Shown piece by piece: positions 37,201 to 44,769 of a stretch of DNA of 64,000 nucleotides. The stretch is taken from contig NZ_MUHR01000010.1 of assembly GCF_002105285.1 (NCBI RefSeq), positions 1 through 64,000 on the forward strand, written 5' to 3'. Every line of letters begins with the position of its first letter. Position 1 is the first letter of the stretch. The translations under genes were made by a program, and so were the position numbers. The DNA comes from Planktotalea arctica. Lineage in GTDB: Bacteria; Pseudomonadota; Alphaproteobacteria; Rhodobacterales; Rhodobacteraceae. Below the pieces are notes generated by a model, which was given only the letters and a program-made list of their open reading frames with translations, had not been told where the DNA came from and did no database searches.

Positions 37201-38526
37201 TCGAGTGCGCCAATTCCGGCACTACTTGGCGCGGCGATGCAGGCGGATGATTTTCCAATAGTCGGCACGAGTGCCATCTTTATGATTGGCGGTGCGGAAT
37301 ATACGCTGGAGCGTGTTGATGACGGCGATCCAACGCGGCTGAGCGCGCTGGATTTCGCGATAACGGGCCCAGAGGCCGGACGCATTGTGCCAGATCTCAT
37401 TGAAGAGGACGGAGACTATATGCTGTCGCTGGGTGTTGTTGGAGGCCATCTTTCTGGCTTGGGGCCTAAGGCTGTTTCCGATACGATGGCATCTGCGTTT
37501 GGTTTGGCTTCGACGCAAAGCAGCGCGTCTGTACAGGGTCGTGGGATTGATTCAGCGCTGGCGGATGGCACATATTCGATGGCTGTTTCGTTGGACGGGA
37601 CGCAGTATGATGTTGATGTAACGCTTGCTGCTGGTGTCTATTCGGTTGCACTTCCTGCCGAGGCAGATGGTCTATTGCAGGCGTCTGTTGTCGCGCAAGC
37701 GAGCGGAGAAAACGCGCTTGTGTTGAGCGCTCTGAAGGCGGGGTTAGGTTCCGTTTCTATCGTGCCGAGCACCGAGGCGCAGCAGCTCGGGTTTAAAGTA
37801 GGGGCTGCCGAAATAAATGTGCAGGACGGCGTTCTGCACGCGCGCAGCACAAATGATCTAGCGATCGACATTGTTGCTGGTGGCGTGAGTGCGGCGGCCT
37901 CCTACATCCACCTCACTGATATCCCGGATGAGGAATTGATTGTCACCATCGGTGGCGAAGGTGCCAAGCGATTGGGTGCTCAATTCGAGGTGGGGCCGGT
38001 TCTGAATAACGAAAATCGCGGTCAAGAGAGTTTCCGCGTTGAAATGGTGGACGCGGCGAGCGGGCGTGTTGAGCTGTTTGATCGCGAGTCTGGTGTTTCG
38101 ATTGCAACGCGCACCAGTAACGGAATTGTGCGTTTCAATGTTTCTGGGCAAGATTTGGAGTTGTCAGGTTTTGCCGAAACGGGTGACAGCTTCAATGTTG
38201 CCACTGGTCAGCGCGCGCCGGGGGATTCACGTAACATCGATGCGCTCGCAATGTTTGGACAACAGCAGACGGGGATCAAAAGTTTTCAGGACGATTTTCG
38301 TGCCATTGCAGCGGGTGTCGGTGCCAGTCTGGAAGCCGCGCGTTTGACGCATATGTCCAATGAGGCGGTGCATGAAGCTGCGGTTGCTGCCGAAAGTGAG
38401 CTGAGCGGTGTAAACATGGATGAGGAAGCTGCAAAGTTGATGTCACAACAACAAGCCTATCAAGCGGCTGCGCGTATTTTGCAAACTGCACGCGAGCTTT
38501 TTGACACGCTAATACAAATTGCTTGA
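34237..38526 (+). CDS. flgK: Giant FlgK, hook-filament junction protein, 1429 aa
   Basis: The N-terminus (LLDIGRSAILAQREALNVTG, QNIVNANTEGYRRRD) and C-terminus (NMDEEAAKLMSQQQAYQAAA, ARILQTARELFDTLIQIA) are typical of FlgK. FlgK is commonly 450-650 aa, so about 800-900 residues are extra. The middle includes flagellin-IN-like motifs such as DLSELVNSVNGRSEETGVRA. The expansion parallels FlgE and flagellin, which it joins. The frame is intact. Confidence 0.95.
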   Translation: MASLLDIGRSAILAQREALNVTGQNIVNANTEGYRRRDATLTEVFGVQSELTALTSQVGLGVKLGEVRRAYDSFLSESTRSASARFEASDAFVGKLEQLENTILPNDGDLGVALTAFFERLGQIAANPGDLAPRAAAIEMGHTVSSAFNTTALLLGDLQSGTFSEIETRLMEVNQNLDALGALNGQLRSSNLGGTPPNSLLDERDRLIDTISAKVPLVVTIGERFDAELRMGASAASPVILSGEDAKTLSATQTNDGNLLFRIGSGQIVSQFESGELRGLVDAYGTTRRALDELDTLARNFSGEMNEQHAQGIDLEGQLGKELFAVAQFSPVASQANKGSAEVSVNLVPGRADQLSQMSMTFNAQTDHWVLADDTGATLGTGRSRIEIDGAVIDVSGAAQDQDKFTLVRDPGDASRLTFLLRRSEEIAAASTVVVYPDTTNLGTATLVANSASQEVSGLPSLTDTLANNLSPVAAQTFLRAGVVGSIPRGTQEITLASLATQTTGSVFAQEGADIAAITLVLDGASHSFALSPESVGALAWESGEEIAHYLNMGVLQSGSGQTLADLGISVSGSGSGLAFASDASSVFSGLSAVSSSGNSLGTNVLAEQAASDIRIFTREGRQIAGAPLPVDEVSQLLTVENGFNPEAEYRADYNTITSGTGYRGMSVIQNRAGVDPLSSGLNVVSSTLVGLRGSNDGLVSADSKLNSTVAQTLTLEVSTGAVRSFSIPPAVDAAYVAQSANETFAAMGVTANAMTAMRLTLDAPLSGIAQFDLTGSNGVPLTITAQVSNGDLSELVNSVNGRSEETGVRAELSLSTGSLTLVHDDGFDIGISNVALQDIGFTVAVLDQEFQPLALDGNAVPAFETALSSEMRVSGTVQFASGAQFDIKSAQVGKELNTLSSVAEPMIGGLVTRQFTDGGTSAALRFGVDPVIDGAALSVDGTQVHAPSAQFKTEVKLAGVVTFSADVSGGGVPSAQQVAINTAAQLRSSAPIPALLGAAMQADDFPIVGTSAIFMIGGAEYTLERVDDGDPTRLSALDFAITGPEAGRIVPDLIEEDGDYMLSLGVVGGHLSGLGPKAVSDTMASAFGLASTQSSASVQGRGIDSALADGTYSMAVSLDGTQYDVDVTLAAGVYSVALPAEADGLLQASVVAQASGENALVLSALKAGLGSVSIVPSTEAQQLGFKVGAAEINVQDGVLHARSTNDLAIDIVAGGVSAAASYIHLTDIPDEELIVTIGGEGAKRLGAQFEVGPVLNNENRGQESFRVEMVDAASGRVELFDRESGVSIATRTSNGIVRFNVSGQDLELSGFAETGDSFNVATGQRAPGDSRNIDALAMFGQQQTGIKSFQDDFRAIAAGVGASLEAARLTHMSNEAVHEAAVAAESELSGVNMDEEAAKLMSQQQAYQAAARILQTARELFDTLIQIA

Positions 38527-38536
38527 GGTAATATAA

Positions 38537-39799
38537 ATGACGGTTTCTACAAAACTTTTCGCTGATACCATGCTGAAGCGTTTCGATACGCTGAACGAAG
38601 AAATACAGCTACGTCAGACCAAGGTGTCGACGGGTAAAGAAATTACGCAAGCCTCTGAAAAACCGCTTGAGGCGGTTCAGCTTTCTGCATTGGTCGAGCA
38701 CTCAACTCAAATGGAGAGTTTTCAGCGCAATGTAAAAACGGCGCAGGACCGTTTGGCACTTGGAGACACGGTGCTGCAAGAAGCTGACGCGATTTTTGTG
38801 AGATTGCGTGAACAGGCGATTGCGGCGAACAACGACACTTTTGCCGCGTCGGATCTAGAAGCAATTGGCATAGAGGTAGGACAGCTGCGTGAGGCCTTGC
38901 TTGGATTGGCTAATACGCGAAGCTCTGACGGGCAGGCGTTGTTTGGTGGATATGCCACGGATATAATACCGTATCAGCAAGGCGAAGACGGACGCGTAAA
39001 ATATCTTGGCGATGGGGGCGAGCATACTCTTGCTGTGTCTGAAAGCATGCGTTTGCCGACCTCTGTGAATGGCGGTGAAGTGTTCATGCAGGTGCAAACG
39101 GAAAATGGCAGCCAGAGTATTTTCGACATCGTCGATAGTTTTGAAGCGGCGTTGCTGACGCATTCGGGCACGAAAGATATTGTCACGGCGCAAGCAGAGG
39201 GTGGGATGACGCTGCGTATAAACGGCGACCGTGTTCCGCGCGAATGGAGCTTTGATTTAAGTGGCCCTGACGGCACGACAACTATTGTTGCAAAGGGCGT
39301 TGTTGGCGGATCATCCGAGCGGGTTTTGGAAGCGATCAATGCCGCAAGCGACGTTACGGGCGTGACGGCGAGCATGGTGAACGGTCAACTTCAGTTAAAC
39401 AGTGCATCAGGTGAAATCAAACTTTCCAATCTTGCGGTAGAAGGGGTGGATAGGGCAGAGCGCGAGCCAACATTCACGATGAGTGTGGGCACTGACCCCG
39501 TCGAAACATTTGCACCGAAGATTCAATCGTTGGAGGCGCAGCTTTCGAAAATTGTTGCGGGGGGCACAGATATTGCGATTTCGCGAACCACTGTAGGTGC
39601 GCGCTTGTTAAGGGCTGAAACGCAAGAAGATGTTTTGAGAACACGATCTGTGTCACTTGATATTAGGATAAATGAATTGTCGTCCGCTGATCTTGAGCAA
39701 GTGATTACAGAAATGAAGACTTTGATGTTAACGCAAAGTGCAGCACGCCAAGCCTATTCCCAGATTGGGCAGACATCTTTATTTGATTATTTGAAGTGA
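38537..39799 (+). CDS. flgL: FlgL, hook-filament junction protein
   Basis: The 420-residue product starts VSTKLFADTMLKRFDTLNEE and has QTKVSTGKEITQASEKPLEA, the flagellin-like N-terminal helix region. The C-terminus keeps a helical D0/D1 end (MKTLMLTQSAARQAYSQIGQ). A flagellin-IN-like unit lies in the middle (VLEAINAASDVTGVTASMVN). At 420 aa it is only moderately long. It follows flgK by 10 bp. Confidence 0.93.
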   Translation: MTVSTKLFADTMLKRFDTLNEEIQLRQTKVSTGKEITQASEKPLEAVQLSALVEHSTQMESFQRNVKTAQDRLALGDTVLQEADAIFVRLREQAIAANNDTFAASDLEAIGIEVGQLREALLGLANTRSSDGQALFGGYATDIIPYQQGEDGRVKYLGDGGEHTLAVSESMRLPTSVNGGEVFMQVQTENGSQSIFDIVDSFEAALLTHSGTKDIVTAQAEGGMTLRINGDRVPREWSFDLSGPDGTTTIVAKGVVGGSSERVLEAINAASDVTGVTASMVNGQLQLNSASGEIKLSNLAVEGVDRAEREPTFTMSVGTDPVETFAPKIQSLEAQLSKIVAGGTDIAISRTTVGARLLRAETQEDVLRTRSVSLDIRINELSSADLEQVITEMKTLMLTQSAARQAYSQIGQTSLFDYLK

Positions 39800-39820
39800 T
39801 TTCAACCAGTCGGATCGCTT

Positions 39821-39836
39821 TGGCATGATACCTGCA
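39821..39836 (+). promoter_or_regulatory. Sigma54-like promoter of the extra FlgE-like gene
   Basis: TGGCATGATACCTGCA keeps GG-N10-GC and lies 35-50 bp before the ATG. The match is slightly weaker than the best sites. Confidence 0.65.
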
Positions 39837-39870
39837 AGTTTGTACTGAATGAGTTGAAAAGGAGTTTGCA

Positions 39871-40674
39871 ATGTTTGGCACGATTTTATCTGGCATGTCG
39901 ACGTCAATGTTCGAGATTTCTGTAGTGTCTAACAACGTGGCTAACGCAGGGACGACGGCATTTAAAAAGAGCAATGCAAGCTTTGCTGACCTGTATAGCG
40001 GTTCAACTCCTGAAACGGTCACGCGCACATCGACAGGTGTCGGCAGCATCGTCGAGCAAACACGTCAAAGCTCTAAGCAGGGCGGAATGATGGAACGGGA
40101 TGGTGTTCTGAACATGGCGCTTGCGGGCAATGGGTTGTTCGTCACGACAACGCCTAATCCCGATGGTACGCCCTCGGAGGTTCTTTCGTTCACGCGCGAC
40201 GGTGAGTTTATGCTTGACCAAGATGGCGTGTTGCGTTCCTCGACCAATGATATTGTGTACGGGTATGACGGTTTGGGAGGCACAGAATTGCAGGCGCTTT
40301 CTGTGCCCTACCAGGACGAGAACGGCGTCAAATTGACGGCGCTTGAAATTGCTTCGGACGGGAGGATGATGGCGACATACGGCTCTGAAGCGCCAAAGTT
40401 GATAGGGCAGTTAGCGATTGCTGTTTTTCCAAACACTACCGCGCTGCGCCAGTTGGGCATGAGCCGTTTCCAAGAAAGCCAGGAAGCGGGTAACTTGATG
40501 TTGGGTGTTGCTGGACAAGAAGGGTTCGGATCAATCTTAACTGGTACGTTGGAATCCTCGAATGTCGATCTTACATCTGAAATGACGAGTATGATCCGTG
40601 CGCAGCAGCAGTTCTCAGGATCATCACGCATATTACAGACCTACACAGACATGGTTGAAAAGCTGACGCGGTAG
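39871..40674 (+). CDS. Extra FlgE/FlgF-family axial protein, 267 aa
   Basis: The N-terminus (STSMFEISVVSNNVANAGTTAFKK) and C-terminus (GTLESSNVDLTSEMTSMIRA, QQQFSGSSRILQTYTDMVEK) belong to the hook/rod family, and the core has the NGLFV and RDGEFMLDQDG motifs. It is a paralogue besides FlgE, FlgF and FlgG. It might be a short hook or rod variant. It has its own sigma54-like promoter. The role is unknown. Confidence 0.85.
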   Translation: MFGTILSGMSTSMFEISVVSNNVANAGTTAFKKSNASFADLYSGSTPETVTRTSTGVGSIVEQTRQSSKQGGMMERDGVLNMALAGNGLFVTTTPNPDGTPSEVLSFTRDGEFMLDQDGVLRSSTNDIVYGYDGLGGTELQALSVPYQDENGVKLTALEIASDGRMMATYGSEAPKLIGQLAIAVFPNTTALRQLGMSRFQESQEAGNLMLGVAGQEGFGSILTGTLESSNVDLTSEMTSMIRAQQQFSGSSRILQTYTDMVEKLTR

Positions 40675-40680
40675 AGTATC

Positions 40681-41397
40681 GTGTCCAAAGTTAAAGATTC
40701 TAGGTCTGGTTCTGGGCAAATGACGCGCAGAGTGGCTATTTTTGGGTTGCTCGCTTCGCCTGGCCTTGTGTCGGCAGCGCCACTTTTTGATTCGAGTAGT
40801 GGTCTGGGTATGTTTTCTCCTGCTTCGCTTAATTCGCGGGGAGACGGTGGAAGACTTTTGAACTTATACAGTGACCCTGAACCTGATTTGGCACCGCAAA
40901 CACGTCTAACTCAGAAGCGAGGTCCTTCTTTCAAGAACTTGCGCCCTCTGAAGATAGCATTGCAAAATGCGAATACGAACGAGACGATGCGTCTTGAGTT
41001 GTCGTCGCAATCGAAATTGAGTGATGCGCAGGTGTCTCAGCTCAATCACTTTTTGCGTGATTGGCGGCAGAATGAAATCAAGGCAATCGATGGCGCGGTT
41101 CTAGAAGATTTATTGGAGATTTGTGAAGTGTTTGCGCCGCGAGGATCGGGCGCTTTGAAGCTGCGCATCACATCTGGATACCGATCGAAAGCGACCAATG
41201 ACATGCTGCGGCGGAAAAGTGCAAATGTGGCGCGCCGATCGCTGCACATGCAGGGTCGCGCGATAGACTTTTCATTTCCCGATGTTCCAATCTCGAAAAC
41301 GTCGCGGACCGCGAAAAAGCTGTGTTCTGGTGGCGTGGGTACTTATCGGACGTTTTTGCATATTGATAGTGGTCCCCGTCGAAGCTGGGGGGCGTAA
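40681..41397 (+). CDS. DUF882/YcbK-type peptidase (M15-like)
   Basis: The 238-residue product has a Tat-like start (TRRVAIFGLLASPGLVSAA). Its C-terminal domain carries the M15/DUF882 metal-site motifs: ITSGYRSKATNDML, HMQGRAIDF and FLHIDSGPRRSW. Such enzymes cleave peptidoglycan peptides. It starts 6 bp after the FlgE-like gene (GTG 40681, or ATG 40720). With FlgJ lacking a muramidase domain, it may open the cell wall for the rod. That role is inferred. Confidence 0.8.
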   Translation: MSKVKDSRSGSGQMTRRVAIFGLLASPGLVSAAPLFDSSSGLGMFSPASLNSRGDGGRLLNLYSDPEPDLAPQTRLTQKRGPSFKNLRPLKIALQNANTNETMRLELSSQSKLSDAQVSQLNHFLRDWRQNEIKAIDGAVLEDLLEICEVFAPRGSGALKLRITSGYRSKATNDMLRRKSANVARRSLHMQGRAIDFSFPDVPISKTSRTAKKLCSGGVGTYRTFLHIDSGPRRSWGA

Positions 41398-41443
41398 GTA
41401 ATTTATGAAGAAAATTCGAAATTTACTGTAATATTTTCGGGTT

Positions 41444-41459
41444 TGGCCTGATTTGTGCA
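41444..41459 (+). promoter_or_regulatory. Weak sigma54-like promoter of flhG
   Basis: TGGCCTGATTTGTGCA keeps GG-N10-GC 30-45 bp before the flhG ATG, but the -24 element is TGGCCT and the -12 region GTGC. Confidence 0.45.
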
Positions 41460-41488
41460 GTCATCGTGTGATCAGTCGGAGATGTCGT

Positions 41489-42274
41489 ATGACAACAGTA
41501 ATTTCTATAGCTAGCGGTAAAGGTGGTGTCGGAAAATCGTCGCTTGCTGCCAATTTTGCTATTCGATTGCAGGAAATTGCAGGGGAAACGTTGCTGGTTG
41601 ATGCAGACCTGTTGATGGCGAATGCCCATATCCTTTTGGGTCATCGCCCTAAAGCGGATCTTGTGGATTACATTGAGGGTGAAAAGGCCCTCGAAGAGGT
41701 GGTGCAACCTGTGCCTGGACTCATGTCGATTCTGCCTGGGCGCTCTGGAAGTAGTGTGACGCTTGAAAAAGATGGAGACCCGCTAGAAGAATTGGTGCCG
41801 CAGATCAGAGCTATGAAAAACGGTTTTGATTACGTGGTTGTGGACGCACCTGCAGGTTCGGGGCGGGGCGTTCTGAACACGCTTTCCAATGCGGATCATG
41901 TTGTTATCGTTTTGCTGGGTCAGGCGACCAGTTTTGTTGATGCATACGCACTAATTAAAAACGCATTCGTCGAGCGGCGTATCACACAGTTCAGTGTTGT
42001 CGTGAACATGGCAATCAATAAGTCAAAAGCCCAAGCTGTGTTTGATAATTTTCAACGTACCGTTAGCGGTTTTTTGCCTGTGTCGTTGTCTTTGGTCGGT
42101 TTCGTCCTTCATCGCGAAGCAATTGCCAATTCTTCACGTGATTGTCGCCCCATTGTGCTTGCTCCCGGGGAAAAGCCCCTGATCGAGCAAATTGACGTAA
42201 TTTTGTATCGGATCTTGGCGGGGGCGCGTAGCCCTGTGCCGCAGATTGAGGTTTCTACCTCTGAACGTGGTTAA
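41489..42274 (+). CDS. flhG: FlhG (FleN), MinD-like ATPase controlling flagellar number
   Basis: The 261-residue product has a deviant Walker A (GKGGVGKSS, residues 10-18), LLVDADLLMANAHILLG and a 'DYVVVDAPAG' motif. FlhG limits flagellar number and can restrain FleQ-type activators. It precedes fliA by 4 bp. The ATG at 41489 is chosen; the upstream frame would overlap the promoter. It is far from flhF, its usual partner. Confidence 0.93.
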   Translation: MTTVISIASGKGGVGKSSLAANFAIRLQEIAGETLLVDADLLMANAHILLGHRPKADLVDYIEGEKALEEVVQPVPGLMSILPGRSGSSVTLEKDGDPLEELVPQIRAMKNGFDYVVVDAPAGSGRGVLNTLSNADHVVIVLLGQATSFVDAYALIKNAFVERRITQFSVVVNMAINKSKAQAVFDNFQRTVSGFLPVSLSLVGFVLHREAIANSSRDCRPIVLAPGEKPLIEQIDVILYRILAGARSPVPQIEVSTSERG

Positions 42275-42278
42275 TTGA

Positions 42279-42998
42279 ATGGCCGGTGTGAACCGCTACC
42301 TTTCAACGCAAAGCAATATCGAAAAGATTGTCGGTGAGAATGAAATATTGGTGCGCAAGGTGGCGTATCGTGTTCATTCGAGGGTCCGCTCGATCGTAGA
42401 CTTTGACGATCTTTTGCAGATTGGTTTGGTTGGCCTGATCGAGGCGGCTCAGCGCTACACACGGCAAGAAGGGGTTTCTTTCGAAAGCTACGCTGTGGTG
42501 CGTATTCGCGGCGCGATCTATGATTTTTTGCGCAAGAATTCGACGTTGAGCCGAAAATCAATCAAGATCAATCAGGCGGTCAATGTTGCACAGGAAAAGC
42601 TGTCGCAGGAATTGGGCCGCACGCCGGAAAAGCATGAATTGGCCGAGGCAAGTGGGCTGACTCTGGAAGAGTTTTCCGTCTGGGAGCAGGCCTTGAGCAG
42701 CAGTTATCACAATGCGCTTCAGGATGAATACGACGAGCATTCGATGTGGTTTGCCAACAATGATGCGCCGATAGAGCAGGAATTGGATCGTGGCCGCCTG
42801 AAGGAGGCGTTGTTGTCGGCGCTTAAGACCTTGCCCGAGCGCGATGCATTGGTGCTTCAGCTATATTATGTCGAAGAACTGAACCTTTATGAAATTGCTG
42901 CGGTGCTGGATGTAACGGCAGGGCGCATATCGCAGATCAAATCGGAAGCTTTCAAGCGAATGCAGCCATTGCTTCAGGATTTCTTTGATGGAGAATGA
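42279..42998 (+). CDS. fliA: FliA, sigma28 factor
   Basis: The 239-residue product has region 2 motifs (DDLLQIGLVGLIEAAQRYTR, SFESYAVVRIRGAIYDFLRK) and region 4 with an HTH (PERDALVLQLYYVEELNLYE, IAAVLDVTAGRISQIKSEA). FliA transcribes late flagellar genes and is held by FlgM. It is between flhG and a small unknown gene that it overlaps by 11 bp. Confidence 0.96.
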   Translation: MAGVNRYLSTQSNIEKIVGENEILVRKVAYRVHSRVRSIVDFDDLLQIGLVGLIEAAQRYTRQEGVSFESYAVVRIRGAIYDFLRKNSTLSRKSIKINQAVNVAQEKLSQELGRTPEKHELAEASGLTLEEFSVWEQALSSSYHNALQDEYDEHSMWFANNDAPIEQELDRGRLKEALLSALKTLPERDALVLQLYYVEELNLYEIAAVLDVTAGRISQIKSEAFKRMQPLLQDFFDGE

Positions 42999-43407
42999 GC
43001 GGCAAGATTTTGACAGTAGCAATATTGTTCAAGTGTCGGTGCAGTCCGCCGAGATCGCGATCATCGGGCATAATACCAAACCGGATCTAGTGGTGAACGG
43101 TACGCTAAAGAACCTTGCGCGGGGGAATATGAATTTGACGATCCGTGCAGGTGAACATGTTCATGTGGGCGGTATCGGCACCTTGGAGATCGAGGAGCAT
43201 CGGCCCGTCATGCAGGCAAATGCTGCTGTTGCACCGCATCAGTTTGATCATTTGCTCTTGCTGTTGCGTGGGTCTTTGCCGCGTCCGGCGTCTGTGATCC
43301 TCGCCTTGCAGGAAAAGATATTGATATCGCCTGAGGGAGTCATTTTGCTGGAAGAGCGTCGAAAATTTAACATTTCCGATTTGTCCTGGAACATCCCTAT
43401 TTTGTAG
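42988..43407 (+). CDS. Unknown protein coupled to fliA
   Basis: The 139-residue product overlaps the fliA 3' end by 11 bp (ATG 42988; a TTG precedes it). The first half is beta-rich (VQSAEIAIIGHNTKPDLVVN, NLTIRAGEHVHVGGIGTLEI), with a helical leucine-rich centre (DHLLLLLRGSLP). No transmembrane segment. No family was recognised. It converges with the fleQ-like gene. Its coupling to fliA suggests a regulatory or late-assembly role. Confidence 0.55.
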   Translation: MENERQDFDSSNIVQVSVQSAEIAIIGHNTKPDLVVNGTLKNLARGNMNLTIRAGEHVHVGGIGTLEIEEHRPVMQANAAVAPHQFDHLLLLLRGSLPRPASVILALQEKILISPEGVILLEERRKFNISDLSWNIPIL

Positions 43408-43426
43408 GAGTGCTTTTTTAAGACTT

Positions 43427-44536
43427 TTATTCGGCGTGCGATCGGCCAAGGCTGTATTTTTGTATTTTCGCGATCAAGGTTGTTCGTTTGAGCGAAAGCG
43501 TTTTCGCCGCTGATGCGATGTTGTTTTGCGAAAGTTCCAGAGCGGCGGATATGAACGCGCGTTCGCGTTCTTCGATGTGGTCTTTGAGCGCAAAAGTGGT
43601 GTCGGCTTTGAGGACATTGATGATTTGATCATAGCTGTCGGTTAAGCCGACAGGCTCGTGTTGTTGTTCTTTGCTATCTTGTTCATCATCTGGTTCGGAC
43701 AGTGCTGCGATCGCATTCCAAAGCGTGTTTCCTTCTTCAACAGCGTCGATTTCGCCATAGAGAAGTTTACGAACCATAGCTTGGTCTATTGATTTGCCGC
43801 GCGACAGGACTGCTGCGCGTTGGCAGAAGTTTTTAAGCTCGCGCACATTGCCCGGCCAATTATAGCGCATCAGCTCTGCTTGGCCGCATGGCTCTATATA
43901 GGGGCTTGTGAGGCCGCTATTGTCGTTATCCATCTGCCTTGCAATGGTCTCAACCAGTTCGGGGATATCTTGCAAGCGTTCTGAGAGGGGTGGAACGCGG
44001 ATCGCAATCACCGAAATGCGGAACATCAAATCTTCTCGAAATTTTCCACGATCAGCAAGGCTTTGCAGGTTTTGATGCGTTGCGCAGACAAGGCGGAAAT
44101 CAACAGGGGTTTCTGTATTTGATCCGACGCGTGTAACGACGCGTGCTTCTATAACGCGCAGGAGCTTTGCCTGTAGATCCAGCGGCATGTCGCCGATTTC
44201 ATCTAGGAATAGAGTGCCGCCCTGTGCCTGCTCGATGCGCCCGATGCGCCGCGAGGTTGCGCCGGTAAAGGCACCTTTTTCGTGACCGAAAAGTTCTGCT
44301 TCCAAAAGATCGCGCGGGATGGCGGCGCAGTTGACGGAAACAAGTGGACCTGTGCGTTCAGAGGTTGCGTGAAGTACTTGCGCGACGAGCTCTTTTCCAG
44401 CTCCGGTCGGGCCTGTTGCAATCACATTGACGTTGAATGGAGCGGCGTCGCAAATGTTTGACAGCATCGCTTTAATGACTGGAGAGGTACCAGTAATTAA
44501 GTTTTCTTTGCTGTTAGTGTCAAACCGAGTGTTCAC
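43427..44536 (-). CDS. Sigma54-dependent activator without N-terminal domain (FleQ-like)
   Basis: The 369-residue product begins almost directly with the AAA+ domain: Walker A GPTGAGKE (42-49), sigma54-contact loop GAFTGA (88-93), GGTLFLDEIGD. A C-terminal Fis-type helix-turn-helix follows (NNIASAAKTLSLKRTTLIAK, near residues 335-365). There is no receiver or FleQ domain. AGGTG precedes the ATG. It is divergent from the second activator gene. It probably binds flagellar sigma54 promoters, perhaps as a hetero-oligomer with that activator, as reported for FleQ/FleT of R. sphaeroides. Confidence 0.9.
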   Translation of the reverse strand: MNTRFDTNSKENLITGTSPVIKAMLSNICDAAPFNVNVIATGPTGAGKELVAQVLHATSERTGPLVSVNCAAIPRDLLEAELFGHEKGAFTGATSRRIGRIEQAQGGTLFLDEIGDMPLDLQAKLLRVIEARVVTRVGSNTETPVDFRLVCATHQNLQSLADRGKFREDLMFRISVIAIRVPPLSERLQDIPELVETIARQMDNDNSGLTSPYIEPCGQAELMRYNWPGNVRELKNFCQRAAVLSRGKSIDQAMVRKLLYGEIDAVEEGNTLWNAIAALSEPDDEQDSKEQQHEPVGLTDSYDQIINVLKADTTFALKDHIEERERAFISAALELSQNNIASAAKTLSLKRTTLIAKIQKYSLGRSHAE

Positions 44537-44728
44537 CTGACCCTCCCTAGCCTGTCAAATATTTGCCTGTCACTTGGTAATGCCTTAGCCCATTTACACC
44601 ATTGAAAACCAATACTTTTTCTTAAATCTCCTAACTCATAAGATATAATATCTATCGAAAGACTTGTAAAATATCGCATAAGGAAGTGCTAAAGATTTTT
44701 GGCTATTTTTTTATCTTCTATCTGCATT
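44537..44728. other. AT-rich region between the two activator genes
   Basis: About 190 bp with no gene. The sigma54 site of the rightward gene lies at its right end. No clear promoter for the leftward activator was identified. Confidence 0.4.
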
Positions 44729-44744
44729 TGGCACGGTGATTGCC
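44729..44744 (+). promoter_or_regulatory. Sigma54 promoter of the second activator and the fli operon
   Basis: TGGCACGGTGATTGCC matches TGGCAC-N5-TTGC, 26-41 bp before the ATG. An activator driven from a sigma54 promoter next to the other activator suggests a cascade. Confidence 0.8.
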
Positions 44745-44769
44745 TTTTATACCCAGTAGGAGGCGACGC

